Shown: positions 34,640-42,662 of the stretch, in pieces
How positions within the stretch are numbered: position 1 is the stretch's first letter
Layout: the number at the start of each line of letters is the position of its first letter
Source: Rickettsiales bacterium
GTDB taxonomy: Bacteria; Pseudomonadota; Alphaproteobacteria; Rickettsiales; UBA1997
Length of the DNA stretch: 64,000 nucleotides
Direction: 5' to 3'
Assembly (NCBI GenBank): GCA_017999675.1
Contig: JAGNLL010000001.1
Span: 56,415 to 120,414, forward strand
Position numbers and translations under genes: made by a program
The notes under the pieces: model-generated
Told to the model about the DNA's origin: nothing
What the model saw: the letters and a program-made list of their open reading frames with translations, nothing else
Database searches by the model: none

Positions 34640-36055
34640 TTAAGAATCTTTGTCACCATCACTATCGCTATCACCGCCAATTCCTCTGCCGCCACTTCTT
34701 TCTGATAATTTTTTTATTTTTTTTGCTTCTGGCCTGACGGAAGTTTTAGGACTTTCATGTTCTTCTTTTGCATCAGCGGCAAAATCGGCTGCTAGATTTG
34801 CTTGCGGGTTAGTAACCACTGCTTCTGTCGCCTCTTCAATAATGAGATTAGAAAAGTGATTAAGATCTACATCGCTGTACCAATCAGTAATTTTAGCAGG
34901 AAGAGCGGCAACTATTCCTTCGAAACTTTCTTCTATTTCATTCAGCTCGAGCCAATCCTTCGCTAGCCGCGCCTCCTGCTGAAGAATTGTTTTGGCATTT
35001 TTATATGCCTTTTGACTTGGAGATTCTGTCGCACCTCCAAACTTCCTGGTGATGTCATGACTCACATTGTAATCGTAATGATAGTCATGCGGCATCACCT
35101 CTTCGCCATTTAACAAATCATTAATTCTTCTCGAAGCAGCAACCGCGTCTTTGATCATCATTGGGAATCTAGTGCCTGCAAATGCAGCACTCCAAGTTTG
35201 ATAGCCAACGTGAGAATTTTCGATTAAATCCAAAAACATTTGGCTCGATGCGTAACAAGCCGGATTGCGCGACGCCTCTGCGCCAAACATAAGATTAGCG
35301 AGAAAGGCCAGCTTCTTTTTCTCTTCGGGAGAAGAGCCGACCTCGTTTCCTTTGAGGGTTAGTCTGATATTAGTAGCGATGTCTTGGTCGCTCATTCCAT
35401 CAGCTGTTAGTGAATCAATGATGCCAATGACAGTTGTTGTTGCTCTGCCATTTGGTAAGTAGGGAATTTCTTCTGCTGCTTGATTTAATCCAATCCAATC
35501 ACCTCTGGTGCCGTGATACATTTGCCCATATTTTGATGGCTTATTATTCGGCGTAAATTTTTTACTCTCCTTCGATTCCGCTCCATCAAAAAAAGTAGAA
35601 ACAGTATCTTGAGAAACTGCAGTCGCTTTCTCATCCCCATGTTTATTTTTGCTGTGCCTCTTTAGCGATCTGTCATTAAGTCTACGATGCGCAATGTAAC
35701 TTAATTCACTGCCAAAATTTTCACCTTCGATTGGAAATTTTGTATGAGCGACAGTCTTTCTGGTGGCGGCTTCCGCAGAAGATTTCAGATGTTTTTCTTT
35801 AAGGCCTTCTTTCGCTCCATAAATCATATTCACCGGCTCTGAAAAATAAATCGCGCGGCCAAATGCATGTAAAGCAAAAGCAAATTTTAGATCTTCTGGA
35901 TTGCCGTAGGCTCCGCTCTTAATGACTCCAATTTCTACAAATTTTTCTGCGGCTTGCAGGATGTCGTAATCGGCAACTGCTGCGGTAACTTTCTCGTCAT
36001 CGGTTGAATCATCGTGATCTACCGAATGCGATCTAGGTCTAATTCCTCGTGACAT
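34640..36055 (-). CDS. unknown 471-residue protein in a repeat-bounded cassette
   Basis: 471 residues, no signal peptide or membrane segment. N-terminus charged and Ser/Asp-rich (RSHSVDHDDSTDDEK), middle predicted mainly helical and soluble (residues ~30-400), C-terminal tail Lys/Glu/Asp/Ser-rich with an acidic SDSDGDKDS end. I recognise no domain. The gene is the only one between inverted repeats 34582-34612 and 36147-36177, inside larger direct repeats next to tRNA-Asn, so it may have been acquired. The acidic tail and lack of bacterial enzyme motifs would fit an effector or element-borne protein, but this is speculation. Confidence 0.65.
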   Translation of the reverse strand: MSRGIRPRSHSVDHDDSTDDEKVTAAVADYDILQAAEKFVEIGVIKSGAYGNPEDLKFAFALHAFGRAIYFSEPVNMIYGAKEGLKEKHLKSSAEAATRKTVAHTKFPIEGENFGSELSYIAHRRLNDRSLKRHSKNKHGDEKATAVSQDTVSTFFDGAESKESKKFTPNNKPSKYGQMYHGTRGDWIGLNQAAEEIPYLPNGRATTTVIGIIDSLTADGMSDQDIATNIRLTLKGNEVGSSPEEKKKLAFLANLMFGAEASRNPACYASSQMFLDLIENSHVGYQTWSAAFAGTRFPMMIKDAVAASRRINDLLNGEEVMPHDYHYDYNVSHDITRKFGGATESPSQKAYKNAKTILQQEARLAKDWLELNEIEESFEGIVAALPAKITDWYSDVDLNHFSNLIIEEATEAVVTNPQANLAADFAADAKEEHESPKTSVRPEAKKIKKLSERSGGRGIGGDSDSDGDKDS

Positions 36056-36146
36056 AAACTAAAAAATATTTTGACGGATCTGGGTTTAGTATGTTGTTTA
36101 CACTCCTTGTGGGGGTCACGATAGAATTCTGAGAATACACAAAGAC

Positions 36147-36177
36147 AAAGGGGTCAAATCCCGACACCCGACACTAA
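36147..36177. repeat. right inverted repeat of the cassette
   Basis: AAAGGGGTCAAATCCCGACA followed by CCCGACACTAA; complementary to 34582-34612. The two ends enclose about 1.6 kb with one gene. Confidence 0.85.
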
Positions 36178-36202
36178 GAGTTTGTAACTTATTTGGAGCT
36201 TC

Positions 36203-36369
36203 TAAGAAGTCACTTACGCGAAAGCGTAAGTGCAATATTTTTTGGGAAGGATGGCGCGCATTCGCGCTTGCAAACGCAAGATTTTTCTAAATTCGCTTCG
36301 CTCATTAAGAAAAATTAAGCTTATTGTCGAACCTCATCGGAGAGTCTTCTTTCCTTCCCGGGGAGCCAC
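36203..36369 (+). repeat. direct repeat C, copy 2
   Basis: Near-identical to 34280-34498 apart from a 46-base deletion and scattered changes. It starts with the CACTTACGC/GCGTAAGTG terminator-like hairpin although no gene now ends in front of it, and finishes in CCTTCCCGGGGAGCCA, the tRNA-Asn 3' end, followed by CATAACAAAAAA as in the genuine tRNA tail. Confidence 0.85.
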
Positions 36370-36433
36370 ATAACAAAAAAGGCCGCTTAGCTTACGCTAG
36401 CGGCCTTTTTTGTTATGTGGCTCCCCGGGAAGG
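36353..36433. repeat. perfect 34-bp inverted repeat including the tRNA-Asn 3' end
   Basis: Arms 36353-36386 and 36400-36433 are perfectly complementary. The right arm contains the last 16 bases of the tRNA gene body plus CCA and its downstream terminator half; the left arm is the inverted copy at the end of direct repeat C. Confidence 0.88.
36375..36411 (-). terminator. Rho-independent terminator after tRNA-Asn
   Basis: GGCCGCTTAGC / GCTAGCGGCC hairpin between A6 and T6 runs; works on either strand and directly follows the CCA end of the tRNA by 6 bases. Confidence 0.85.
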
Positions 36434-36492
36434 ATTCGAACCTCCGACCAAGTGATTAACAGTCACTTGCTCTACCACTGAGCTACCGGGGA
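36418..36492 (-). tRNA. tRNA-Asn (GTT anticodon), CCA encoded
   Basis: Cloverleaf on the minus strand: acceptor TCCCCGG / CCGGGGA, D arm GCTC-AGTGGTA-GAGC, anticodon stem AGTGA/TCACT with loop CTGTTAA (anticodon GTT), variable TGGTC, T arm GGAGG-TTCGAAT-CCTTC, discriminator G and an encoded CCA. 75 bases in all. Two extra copies of its 3' end lie within 2 kb, suggesting past recombination at this site. Confidence 0.95.
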
Positions 36493-36544
36493 ATATGGGG
36501 GAATTGGAATTGGATTTTTTTTTACAACAATCTAATTCGAAGGG

Positions 36545-36578
36545 GCGGGCACAGTATTTTTCGATTTTGAAAAATCAA
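36545..36578 (-). promoter_or_regulatory. candidate promoter of tRNA-Asn
   Basis: On the minus strand TTGATT (36573-36578) and TACTGT (36551-36556) are 16 bases apart, followed by a GC-rich GCCCGCCCC discriminator typical of stringently controlled stable-RNA promoters, about 55 bases before the tRNA. Confidence 0.45.
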
Positions 36579-36590
36579 CAAGGTAAAAGC

Positions 36591-37196
36591 TTACAACGAA
36601 GAATATTTTCCCTTCGCGTAAAGCAAGGCTTCTTGATCGGTTAATTTCGCAAAATCTAAAACCTTGCCGATGATGATGTGGTGGTCCCCTGCTCTAATTA
36701 CGCGCTGCTTTTCGCATTCAAAAAAACCTAGAGAATTTTGAAAAATTGGGTTGCCGAATTTGCCTAAAAGATAGGGCTCTACTCCCCATTTGGTTGAGTT
36801 TTTTGGGGTGGCGAAGGCTTTGGATAATTCGATTTGGTCTTTGCTTAAAATGTTGAGCGAGAAGTAGCGGTTTTTTTTGAAGAGCGCGAGGTTGGCCGAT
36901 TTATTGTCGATTGAAAACAGTATCAACGCTGGGTCGAGCGACACTGATGAAAATGAATTGATGGTCATGCCGAAAAATTCGTCGGAGAAAAGTTTTTTTA
37001 ATTTTAGTAAAAAACTTTTCCCCAAAGATGTTTCGCTGATGGCTTTTTGGCTGAGAATTTTTGTAGAAAAAAAGCTGCTGTCGAAAATTTTTTCGGCGGC
37101 GAAGTTTTCACTAAGAAAGTTTTTTTTACGCGCGCAGGCGATTACAACTCCGGTGGTGAATAGGCCTAGACAGTCGCGGAGTTTTTTTTGATCCAT
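36591..37196 (-). CDS. flavin reductase-like domain protein
   Basis: 201 residues of the flavin reductase (HpaC/FMN-binding split-barrel) family, which reduces free FMN/FAD with NAD(P)H for partner monooxygenases. Recognisable are LGLFTTGVVIACA at the N-terminus, MTINSFSSVSLDPALILFSI near residue 80, the FSLNILSKDQ strand and the C-terminal AGDHHIIIGKVLDF with its conserved His pair. No monooxygenase partner nearby. Follows nuoL by 14 bases on the same strand, so probably in one transcript with it. Confidence 0.88.
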   Translation of the reverse strand: MDQKKLRDCLGLFTTGVVIACARKKNFLSENFAAEKIFDSSFFSTKILSQKAISETSLGKSFLLKLKKLFSDEFFGMTINSFSSVSLDPALILFSIDNKSANLALFKKNRYFSLNILSKDQIELSKAFATPKNSTKWGVEPYLLGKFGNPIFQNSLGFFECEKQRVIRAGDHHIIIGKVLDFAKLTDQEALLYAKGKYSSL

Positions 37197-37210
37197 TTGG
37201 TTTTTAAAAA

Positions 37211-39172
37211 TTAAAACAACATCAATTCTTTAAACGACGAAATCAAAATTGCGGCAATCGCGATGATGCCTAAAATCATCCACAAAGCGTAGTTGTAGAT
37301 TAGGCCGCTTTGAATTTTGCTTACATGTTTTGACATTGATTTGCAGAAAAGCGCGGCGCCGTTTGGCAGGCCATCGACAATTTTCATGTCGACAATTTTC
37401 CACAAGAAATCGCCCAATTTTTTGGTCGGTTTAACCAAAGCGGCGTCGTAAATTTCGTCGAAATACCATTTGTTAAGCGACAGCTTGTAGAGCGGCGGGA
37501 AAGTGTTTGACAATCTTTGTGGCCAGTCAGTTTTAACTAGGTAAAACACGTAGGCTAAGGCGATTGCGATCACGCCAACAATCATTGGCGAAATTTTTAC
37601 CAAAAGTGGTGCGTGGTGAATTTCTTCGAGAAGGTCTTGTCTTTGGCCTAAAAGCAAAATTACGCCTTTGAAGAAATTGTCTTCTGCTGATACCATGTGA
37701 AAAACTTTAGCGCCCAAGATGCCGGCAAATATTGATCCCGCAGCCAATACAAAAAGTGGAATTAGCATTGAAAGTGGCGATTCGTGAGCGTGATCAAAAG
37801 TGTGTTTGTCGGCGCGAGTTTTGCCGTGGAAGGTTAAAAACAACAATCTCCACGAGTAAAACGCGGTTAAAAACGCCGCAGAAATTCCCATCCAATAAGC
37901 CAGTTTTCCGTAAGGCGCATGCGACATGTAAGCCGCTTCTAAAATTACGTCTTTTGAGTAAAATCCAGCAAATGGCGGAAAGCCGGCAAGAGCCAAAGAG
38001 CCAATCCAAAACATGGCGTAGGTGATTGGAATTTTTTTCCAAAGTCCGCCCATTTTTTGAATGTTTTGTTCGTGATGCATGGCGTGAATCACACTACCCG
38101 CGCCCAAAAACAACAAGGCTTTGAAGAAGGCGTGAGTTGCTAAGTGGAAAGTTGCAGCCGAATAAGCTGAAACGCCGCAGGCAAAAAACATGTAGCCAAG
38201 TTGCGAACAAGTTGAGTAAGCGATGATTTTTTTAATGTCGTTTTGGGTTAAAGCGATTGTGGCGGCAAATAGCGCGGTTGTAGCGCCAACGATGGTCACC
38301 ATTGAAAGAGCGGTGTTAGAAAATTCGAAAAGCGGCGAGCAGCGTACAACTAAAAACACACCGGCGGTCACCATTGTAGCGGCGTGAATTAAGGCTGAAA
38401 CTGGGGTTGGACCTTCCATTGCGTCAGCAAGCCAAACGTGAAGTCCGATTTGCGCCGACTTACCCATGGCGCCGATGAAAAGCATGATGCAGATGAAGTC
38501 GATGGTGTTAAACTCGGTGCCAAAAAGTGCGAATTTAGCGCCAACGTGATGGCAAACTGTGGCAAAAACTGGGGCGAATTCGACCGTGCCAAACGTGACG
38601 TAAATTAGCGCGATTGCGATGATTAAGCCAAAATCACCAACGCGGTTGGCCACGAAAGCTTTAATTGCCGCGGCGTTGGCCGATTGTTTTTTAAACCAAA
38701 AACCGATGAGCAAGTAAGAAGCAACACCCACGCCTTCCCAACCAACGAAAAGTTGTAGGAAGTTGTCTGCAGTCACCAAAATCAACATGAAAAAAGTGAA
38801 GAGCGACAAGTAAGACATGAAGCGCGCGATTGACTTATCTTCATGCATGTAGCCGGTTGAATAGATGTGCACCAAGCTCGAAACTACGGTGACAACAACC
38901 AACATGATGGCGGTTAGAGCATCAAGCTTCAAAGCCCAGTTAACCGAAAAATCGCCAGAAGAAATCCAGCTAATTATTGGCACAATTTGGTTGGTGTGAT
39001 TATGCGAAACGTCGAGGAAAATTGTGACGGCGCAGGCTGCAGAAATTATGAGAAGCGTGCTGGAAAAAATTTGTGCAAATTTGTCGGCGAAACTTTTGGG
39101 TAAAGTGCGTGAGAAAATTCCAGAAAATAAAAAGCCGATTAAAGGCAGGAATACTGTGAGTTTTAAGAGCAT
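37211..39172 (-). CDS. nuoL: NADH-quinone oxidoreductase subunit L (isolated from the nuo operon)
   Basis: 653 residues; the antiporter-like proton-pumping subunit at the distal end of the complex I membrane arm. Conserved VGWEGVGVASYLLIGFW (with the key Glu), LHVWLADAMEGPTPVSALIH, and ATHAFFKALLFLGAGSVIH with lysine and histidines of the proton path, plus the long C-terminal lateral helix region (residues ~540-650). It is about 35 kb from nuoHIJK and on the other strand; nuoM and nuoN are not in this window. Such scattering is seen in Rickettsiales. Confidence 0.96.
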   Translation of the reverse strand: MLLKLTVFLPLIGFLFSGIFSRTLPKSFADKFAQIFSSTLLIISAACAVTIFLDVSHNHTNQIVPIISWISSGDFSVNWALKLDALTAIMLVVVTVVSSLVHIYSTGYMHEDKSIARFMSYLSLFTFFMLILVTADNFLQLFVGWEGVGVASYLLIGFWFKKQSANAAAIKAFVANRVGDFGLIIAIALIYVTFGTVEFAPVFATVCHHVGAKFALFGTEFNTIDFICIMLFIGAMGKSAQIGLHVWLADAMEGPTPVSALIHAATMVTAGVFLVVRCSPLFEFSNTALSMVTIVGATTALFAATIALTQNDIKKIIAYSTCSQLGYMFFACGVSAYSAATFHLATHAFFKALLFLGAGSVIHAMHHEQNIQKMGGLWKKIPITYAMFWIGSLALAGFPPFAGFYSKDVILEAAYMSHAPYGKLAYWMGISAAFLTAFYSWRLLFLTFHGKTRADKHTFDHAHESPLSMLIPLFVLAAGSIFAGILGAKVFHMVSAEDNFFKGVILLLGQRQDLLEEIHHAPLLVKISPMIVGVIAIALAYVFYLVKTDWPQRLSNTFPPLYKLSLNKWYFDEIYDAALVKPTKKLGDFLWKIVDMKIVDGLPNGAALFCKSMSKHVSKIQSGLIYNYALWMILGIIAIAAILISSFKELMLF

Positions 39173-39297
39173 TTTTTTGGGAGAAAAGTTGAGAGATTTT
39201 TAAGAGGCAACAAAGCGCGGCAAATTAGAAATGGCGAAAGAAAAATCAAATTAAAGGTTTGGAGAGTTTGAGAGAATTAATCAGATAAATATAAGAG

Positions 39298-39387
39298 CTG
39301 GATTGCCGCGCTGCGCTCGCAATGACGGAGTGTGGTGGGCGAACTTCCTACAAACTCCGTCATTGCGAGCGCAGCGCGGCAATCCAG
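39298..39387. repeat. palindromic repeat family A, copy 5
   Basis: Arms 39298-39331 and 39354-39387 (34 bp, perfect) around a 22-base loop. Orientation is opposite to the other copies (TGGATTGCC first). It lies between the upstream side of nuoL and the end of the exported-protein cluster. Confidence 0.92.
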
Positions 39388-39417
39388 TTGGTATTGGAGA
39401 ATTATCTTTAAAAACCC

Positions 39418-39972
39418 CTACCACATCGAAGCCGCACCAGCCGCCGCACTGCCAATACGCGTGTCGCCCCTGCCGTTGATTCTCCATATACTACCCAAAT
39501 TGTGCGCAGCTGGATCGTAGCGCTCTTCACCTGGAAGTGACGGAGTCATATTTGAAGCTTGCATTGTGCCATGAACAAACTGACGGCAAAAAAAGTGAGC
39601 CGTCCAAAAAATTGTGTTATACTCGCTGAAATTTTTCTTGATGTCTTTGGGATCATTCCAATTCACAGCTTTAAGCTCTTTTTTGTAGCGCTTTCTAATT
39701 TTGATAACGTCGGGATTAAATGGGGTGATGGTGCTGGGGTCAATTGAGGTAATATCAACATCGCGGCTCCAAGTGTAAAATGTCATGTAAAATGCGCCGG
39801 CAAATTGGGTGCCTAAACCAGATTGGCAGCCGTGAATCCAACCAAGTTTAAATCCGGGAGATGCTCTTTTTGGCATGTTTCTAAAAGCACGCCAACCCAT
39901 TGGTTTGTACCAGTTTGGCGTGCAGTCAACTAGAGCAAAAATTAATAAAATTGCGCAGATTTTTTTTATCAT
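39418..39972 (-). CDS. exported protein of the GW-GC paired-cysteine family, member 1
   Basis: 184 residues from ATG 39972; the longer frame would run into the previous gene. N-terminal MIKKICAILLIFALVDC is lipoprotein-like, though Asp at -1 is not a canonical lipobox. It carries the family motif 1, PGFKLGWIHGCQSG (near residue 40), and motif 2, FWTAHFFC (near 125), with a ~40-residue insertion between them and a low-complexity AAAGAAS end. Last of five tandem genes on the minus strand; 1 base after member 2. Function unknown. Confidence 0.7.
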   Translation of the reverse strand: MIKKICAILLIFALVDCTPNWYKPMGWRAFRNMPKRASPGFKLGWIHGCQSGLGTQFAGAFYMTFYTWSRDVDITSIDPSTITPFNPDVIKIRKRYKKELKAVNWNDPKDIKKNFSEYNTIFWTAHFFCRQFVHGTMQASNMTPSLPGEERYDPAAHNLGSIWRINGRGDTRIGSAAAGAASMW

Positions 39973-39973
39973 T

Positions 39974-40519
39974 TTATTGCCCAAAAAATTGTCCACCTGA
40001 GCCGCCAGCCCAAAGCGGGTTTCCACCAAAAACACCACCAGAACCACCACCACCAACTGCGCTCATTGTAGCATCTAAGCCGCCACCAATTGTTTCACCC
40101 ATCGCTTTACCCTCAGATCCACTAAACATTCCACCCCAAAGGTTGTTAATATTACCAACACCCATTTCAAAGGTGGTGTTGTTTCCGTATTGAGCCAAAT
40201 AACGATCTGGCGAAGTTAAGTTGTTAGGACCAATCGTGGTTTGAAAGCACCAAGAGCTGCCGCGAGAATAACCAAAACGATATTCGGGGTTTCCGATTAA
40301 GTCGGGATCGTAGTGAAAGCCGCCGTAGCGCTGACGCATCATTGAGTTGCCCCGAGCTGAAAGAATCATGGCACAGCCATCACCATAACCTTTTTTAAAA
40401 GACGGAGTACCTTCAGGAATTTTAAAGCTAAATCCGCTATAGTAAGGGGTTCCCGCCCCCGTGAACCATTTACAATTAGGCAAACTCAGCAGCAGAAATA
40501 TTAAGAGAAATTTTTTCAT
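39974..40519 (-). CDS. exported protein of the GW-GC paired-cysteine family, member 2
   Basis: 181 residues. Signal-like MKKFLLIFLLLSLPNC, then motif 1 PSFKKGYGDGCAMIL and motif 2 YRFGYSRGSSWC (near residue 95). Beyond the shared core it has a C-terminal Gly-rich tail (MSAVGGGGSGGVFGG) absent from members 3-5. Three bases after member 3. Confidence 0.7.
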   Translation of the reverse strand: MKKFLLIFLLLSLPNCKWFTGAGTPYYSGFSFKIPEGTPSFKKGYGDGCAMILSARGNSMMRQRYGGFHYDPDLIGNPEYRFGYSRGSSWCFQTTIGPNNLTSPDRYLAQYGNNTTFEMGVGNINNLWGGMFSGSEGKAMGETIGGGLDATMSAVGGGGSGGVFGGNPLWAGGSGGQFFGQ

Positions 40520-40522
40520 ATT

Positions 40523-40885
40523 TTATTTTAAGCCACCAAAAGTTGAGCTCCAAATTTTAGTACCTTTCTGCTTCACATAATCAATACGGTAGCAATACCA
40601 AAAGGCATTACCCCAAGCGGTTTTGTAATCAGAAGAACTGGTCATTTTATAACCATCAGCCGTGGCTGAGCGATAAAAACTTTTATAAAAAGTACTATTT
40701 GAAGACGACATTCCGGTTTCGCAACCATCTCTCCAACCTTGCTGAAACTCAACTGAGGCATCTTTTAAATCTTCGTCAAACTCGTGATCTGGACGATCAA
40801 AGAAAAAATTTGCCACCCATCTTTGGCAAGACGAAGTCAAAAGCAGAGCCGTTAGCAAAAAAGTTATTGAGACAAATTTTTTCAT
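40523..40885 (-). CDS. exported lipoprotein of the GW-GC paired-cysteine family, member 3
   Basis: 120 residues. Lipoprotein signal with LTSSC|QRW lipobox, motif 1 VEFQQGWRDGCETGMS (near residue 50), an aromatic YKSFYRSATADGYK region and motif 2 YKTAWGNAFWYC (near 93). One Cys in each motif, beyond the lipobox Cys, could make a disulfide. Part of the five-gene tandem set. Confidence 0.72.
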   Translation of the reverse strand: MKKFVSITFLLTALLLTSSCQRWVANFFFDRPDHEFDEDLKDASVEFQQGWRDGCETGMSSSNSTFYKSFYRSATADGYKMTSSSDYKTAWGNAFWYCYRIDYVKQKGTKIWSSTFGGLK

Positions 40886-40906
40886 TTTGATTTTTGTGAG
40901 ATTTTC

Positions 40907-41254
40907 TTATTCCAGCGGACCATGACCATAAAACCCGGGAGCACTCGCAAAAGAACCTGCGTGCATTACGCAATTAAACCACCCCTGCCCCCAACCGGTT
41001 TGGTAGTCGGGGTCGTGCATGTAAATACCATTAACGAATTCTGGCCCCTTACCTTCTTGATAAACGAAAGCGTTAGCAAAAGCTTTATTGCCCAAGCCAG
41101 ACTTGCAGCCGCCATACCAACCAGCTTTATAGGCTGGTGGTCCGTCTGGAGTTTTTAGCCTCAGCGTAAAGGGCTGATAAAAACCAAAACTTTCAGGAAT
41201 GCGGCAAGACGAAAGTGCAAAAAGCGAAATTAAAATTAGTAAAATTTTAGCCAT
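40907..41254 (-). CDS. exported lipoprotein of the GW-GC paired-cysteine family, member 4
   Basis: 115 residues from ATG 41254, chosen because it begins a clear lipoprotein signal (MAKILLILISLFALSSC); the longer frame overlaps member 5. Motif 1 PAYKAGWYGGCKSGLG (near residue 40) and motif 2 YQTGWGQGWFNC (near 83), the clearest examples of the family pattern. Short Gly/Pro tail. Confidence 0.72.
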   Translation of the reverse strand: MAKILLILISLFALSSCRIPESFGFYQPFTLRLKTPDGPPAYKAGWYGGCKSGLGNKAFANAFVYQEGKGPEFVNGIYMHDPDYQTGWGQGWFNCVMHAGSFASAPGFYGHGPLE

Positions 41255-41273
41255 TAATTTTGATTGTTTTAAT

Positions 41274-41603
41274 TTACACAACGTCGTGATCCATGATGTA
41301 TGTGCATTGCTCGTAAGCGTCCCACCAGCCGGTGTTGTAGCTAGAGCTTTTTTGCATGCGTTTGAAGTCATATCTTCTGCCACTAAAATCACTGAGCAAA
41401 CCTTTTGAAACAGCATCCCAAGCCGACCCACAGCCATCTCTAAAACCCTTGCCATATTCAGTGTCAGCTTCGGGAAACCCCCTAACGCCGGTTAATGGAC
41501 GCGGCCTAACGCCCCAGTTCCATGTTTTTGGCATTGGCTCGGCAAATATTGTGCACGAACTAAGCAGAATTAAAATTGCTAGGGATGGAGATTTTTTTAG
41601 CAT
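41274..41603 (-). CDS. exported lipoprotein of the GW-GC paired-cysteine family, member 5
   Basis: 109 residues, first of the five tandem genes. Lipobox LLSSC|TIF, motif 1 TEYGKGFRDGCGSAWD and motif 2 YNTGWWDAYEQC. Its first seven bases of coding sequence overlap the end of the upstream GT4 glycosyltransferase gene, so the set may be transcribed from the glycosyltransferase promoter. Confidence 0.7.
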   Translation of the reverse strand: MLKKSPSLAILILLSSCTIFAEPMPKTWNWGVRPRPLTGVRGFPEADTEYGKGFRDGCGSAWDAVSKGLLSDFSGRRYDFKRMQKSSSYNTGWWDAYEQCTYIMDHDVV

Positions 41604-42628
41604 TTGGTTTGAGAAATTTTGGTCAAAACTTGGTTCATTTGTTGCGCCAAAGAATCAAAAGAAAATTCTTTTTCAAGCTTTGTAAAAGCCTTGCTGGTTA
41701 AAGCTTGGTAAATTTGTGGATTTTCTAAAATTTCTGCAATTTTTCGCGCCAAATCTGCAGCGTTATTATTTTCAAACAGCACTCCATCTTCGCCATCCTT
41801 AATCAAAAGTTTGCCGCCGTCAGTGTTTGACGAAATCACCAAAGTTGAAAATAAAAATCCCTCTAGAATCACCAAACCAAAGGGTTCTTCGCGTGAAGGC
41901 ACACAAAAAATATCAACATCTTCGAAGAATTTTTTCTTGTCTAAAACCGTGCCAACCATTTGGCATTTTTCAAAAACATTGTGCTCACGTGCGCAGTCGT
42001 TAATATCAGGCCATCCGTAACCGCGATGTGGTGCGAAGCCACCAATTTTTAAACGAAAATCGTGACCATTTTTTGCTAAAATTTCTGCCGCTTTTATTAA
42101 AATATCAAAACCCTTTCTTGGCTCAATTCTTCCGTAAATTCCAATTGTTGGAATTTTTTTAAGAGTTTTTTGCCAATATTTTTGATCAACCTTAATAACG
42201 TTTGAAACCACAAACGACTTGGCTTGATTGAAACCTGCTGCCACCACTAAATCTGAAATCTGCTGGTTAATGCTTACAACAAATTTGCAATGCAGCGAAT
42301 TTTTAAAACTAATGCCGTGATTGATTGCAACCGACTTTGTTTTTGAGAAAAATTTCAAAATTCTCATCCATTTCATTATTCGATTTGAATGGCACAAAAT
42401 CAGATCTGGCTTGAAAGAATTGACAATCCAAAGCAGGTGCAAAAAATCAAAAACCTGACTCAAATTTCGCAATTTAAAAATTTTTTTTGCCGCATAATCA
42501 TCACGTCCGTTGTTAGAAATTAACAACGCCACCTCATGACCCTGAGCGCTTAAAACCTCATAATAATCACGAAAAACCTGATCAACACCACCAATATTTT
42601 GCGCATGAATTGCGTTTAAAATTTTCAT
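41597..42628 (-). CDS. glycosyltransferase family 4 protein
   Basis: 343 residues, GT-B fold. N-terminal NIGGVDQVFRDYYEVLSAQGHEV (residues ~13-35; glycine loop), C-terminal nucleotide-sugar domain with GIYGRIEPRKGFDILIKAAEIL (in part GRIEPRKGFD) and the catalytic-type SREEPFGLVILEGF near residue 250. Likely adds a sugar in LPS or surface polysaccharide synthesis. Divergent to a GT61 gene with a 34-base gap, suggesting a small surface-glycan locus. Confidence 0.9.
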   Translation of the reverse strand: MKILNAIHAQNIGGVDQVFRDYYEVLSAQGHEVALLISNNGRDDYAAKKIFKLRNLSQVFDFLHLLWIVNSFKPDLILCHSNRIMKWMRILKFFSKTKSVAINHGISFKNSLHCKFVVSINQQISDLVVAAGFNQAKSFVVSNVIKVDQKYWQKTLKKIPTIGIYGRIEPRKGFDILIKAAEILAKNGHDFRLKIGGFAPHRGYGWPDINDCAREHNVFEKCQMVGTVLDKKKFFEDVDIFCVPSREEPFGLVILEGFLFSTLVISSNTDGGKLLIKDGEDGVLFENNNAADLARKIAEILENPQIYQALTSKAFTKLEKEFSFDSLAQQMNQVLTKISQTKC

Positions 42629-42662
42629 AAATTTAGTTCGATTTTTTTACAAAGATTTTAAA

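Larger units (their letters stand above)
36056..36417. other. non-coding interval between the unknown gene and tRNA-Asn (362 bases)
   Basis: Holds the upstream region of the minus-strand unknown gene, the right inverted repeat (36147-36177), direct repeat C copy 2 (36203-36369) and the tRNA-Asn terminator. No coding potential is seen. Confidence 0.75.

Noticed and set aside
39281-39487. 68-codon minus-strand open frame across family A copy 5
   Set aside because: Most of it is translation of the palindrome and of the end of the neighbouring exported-protein gene; no ribosome site.
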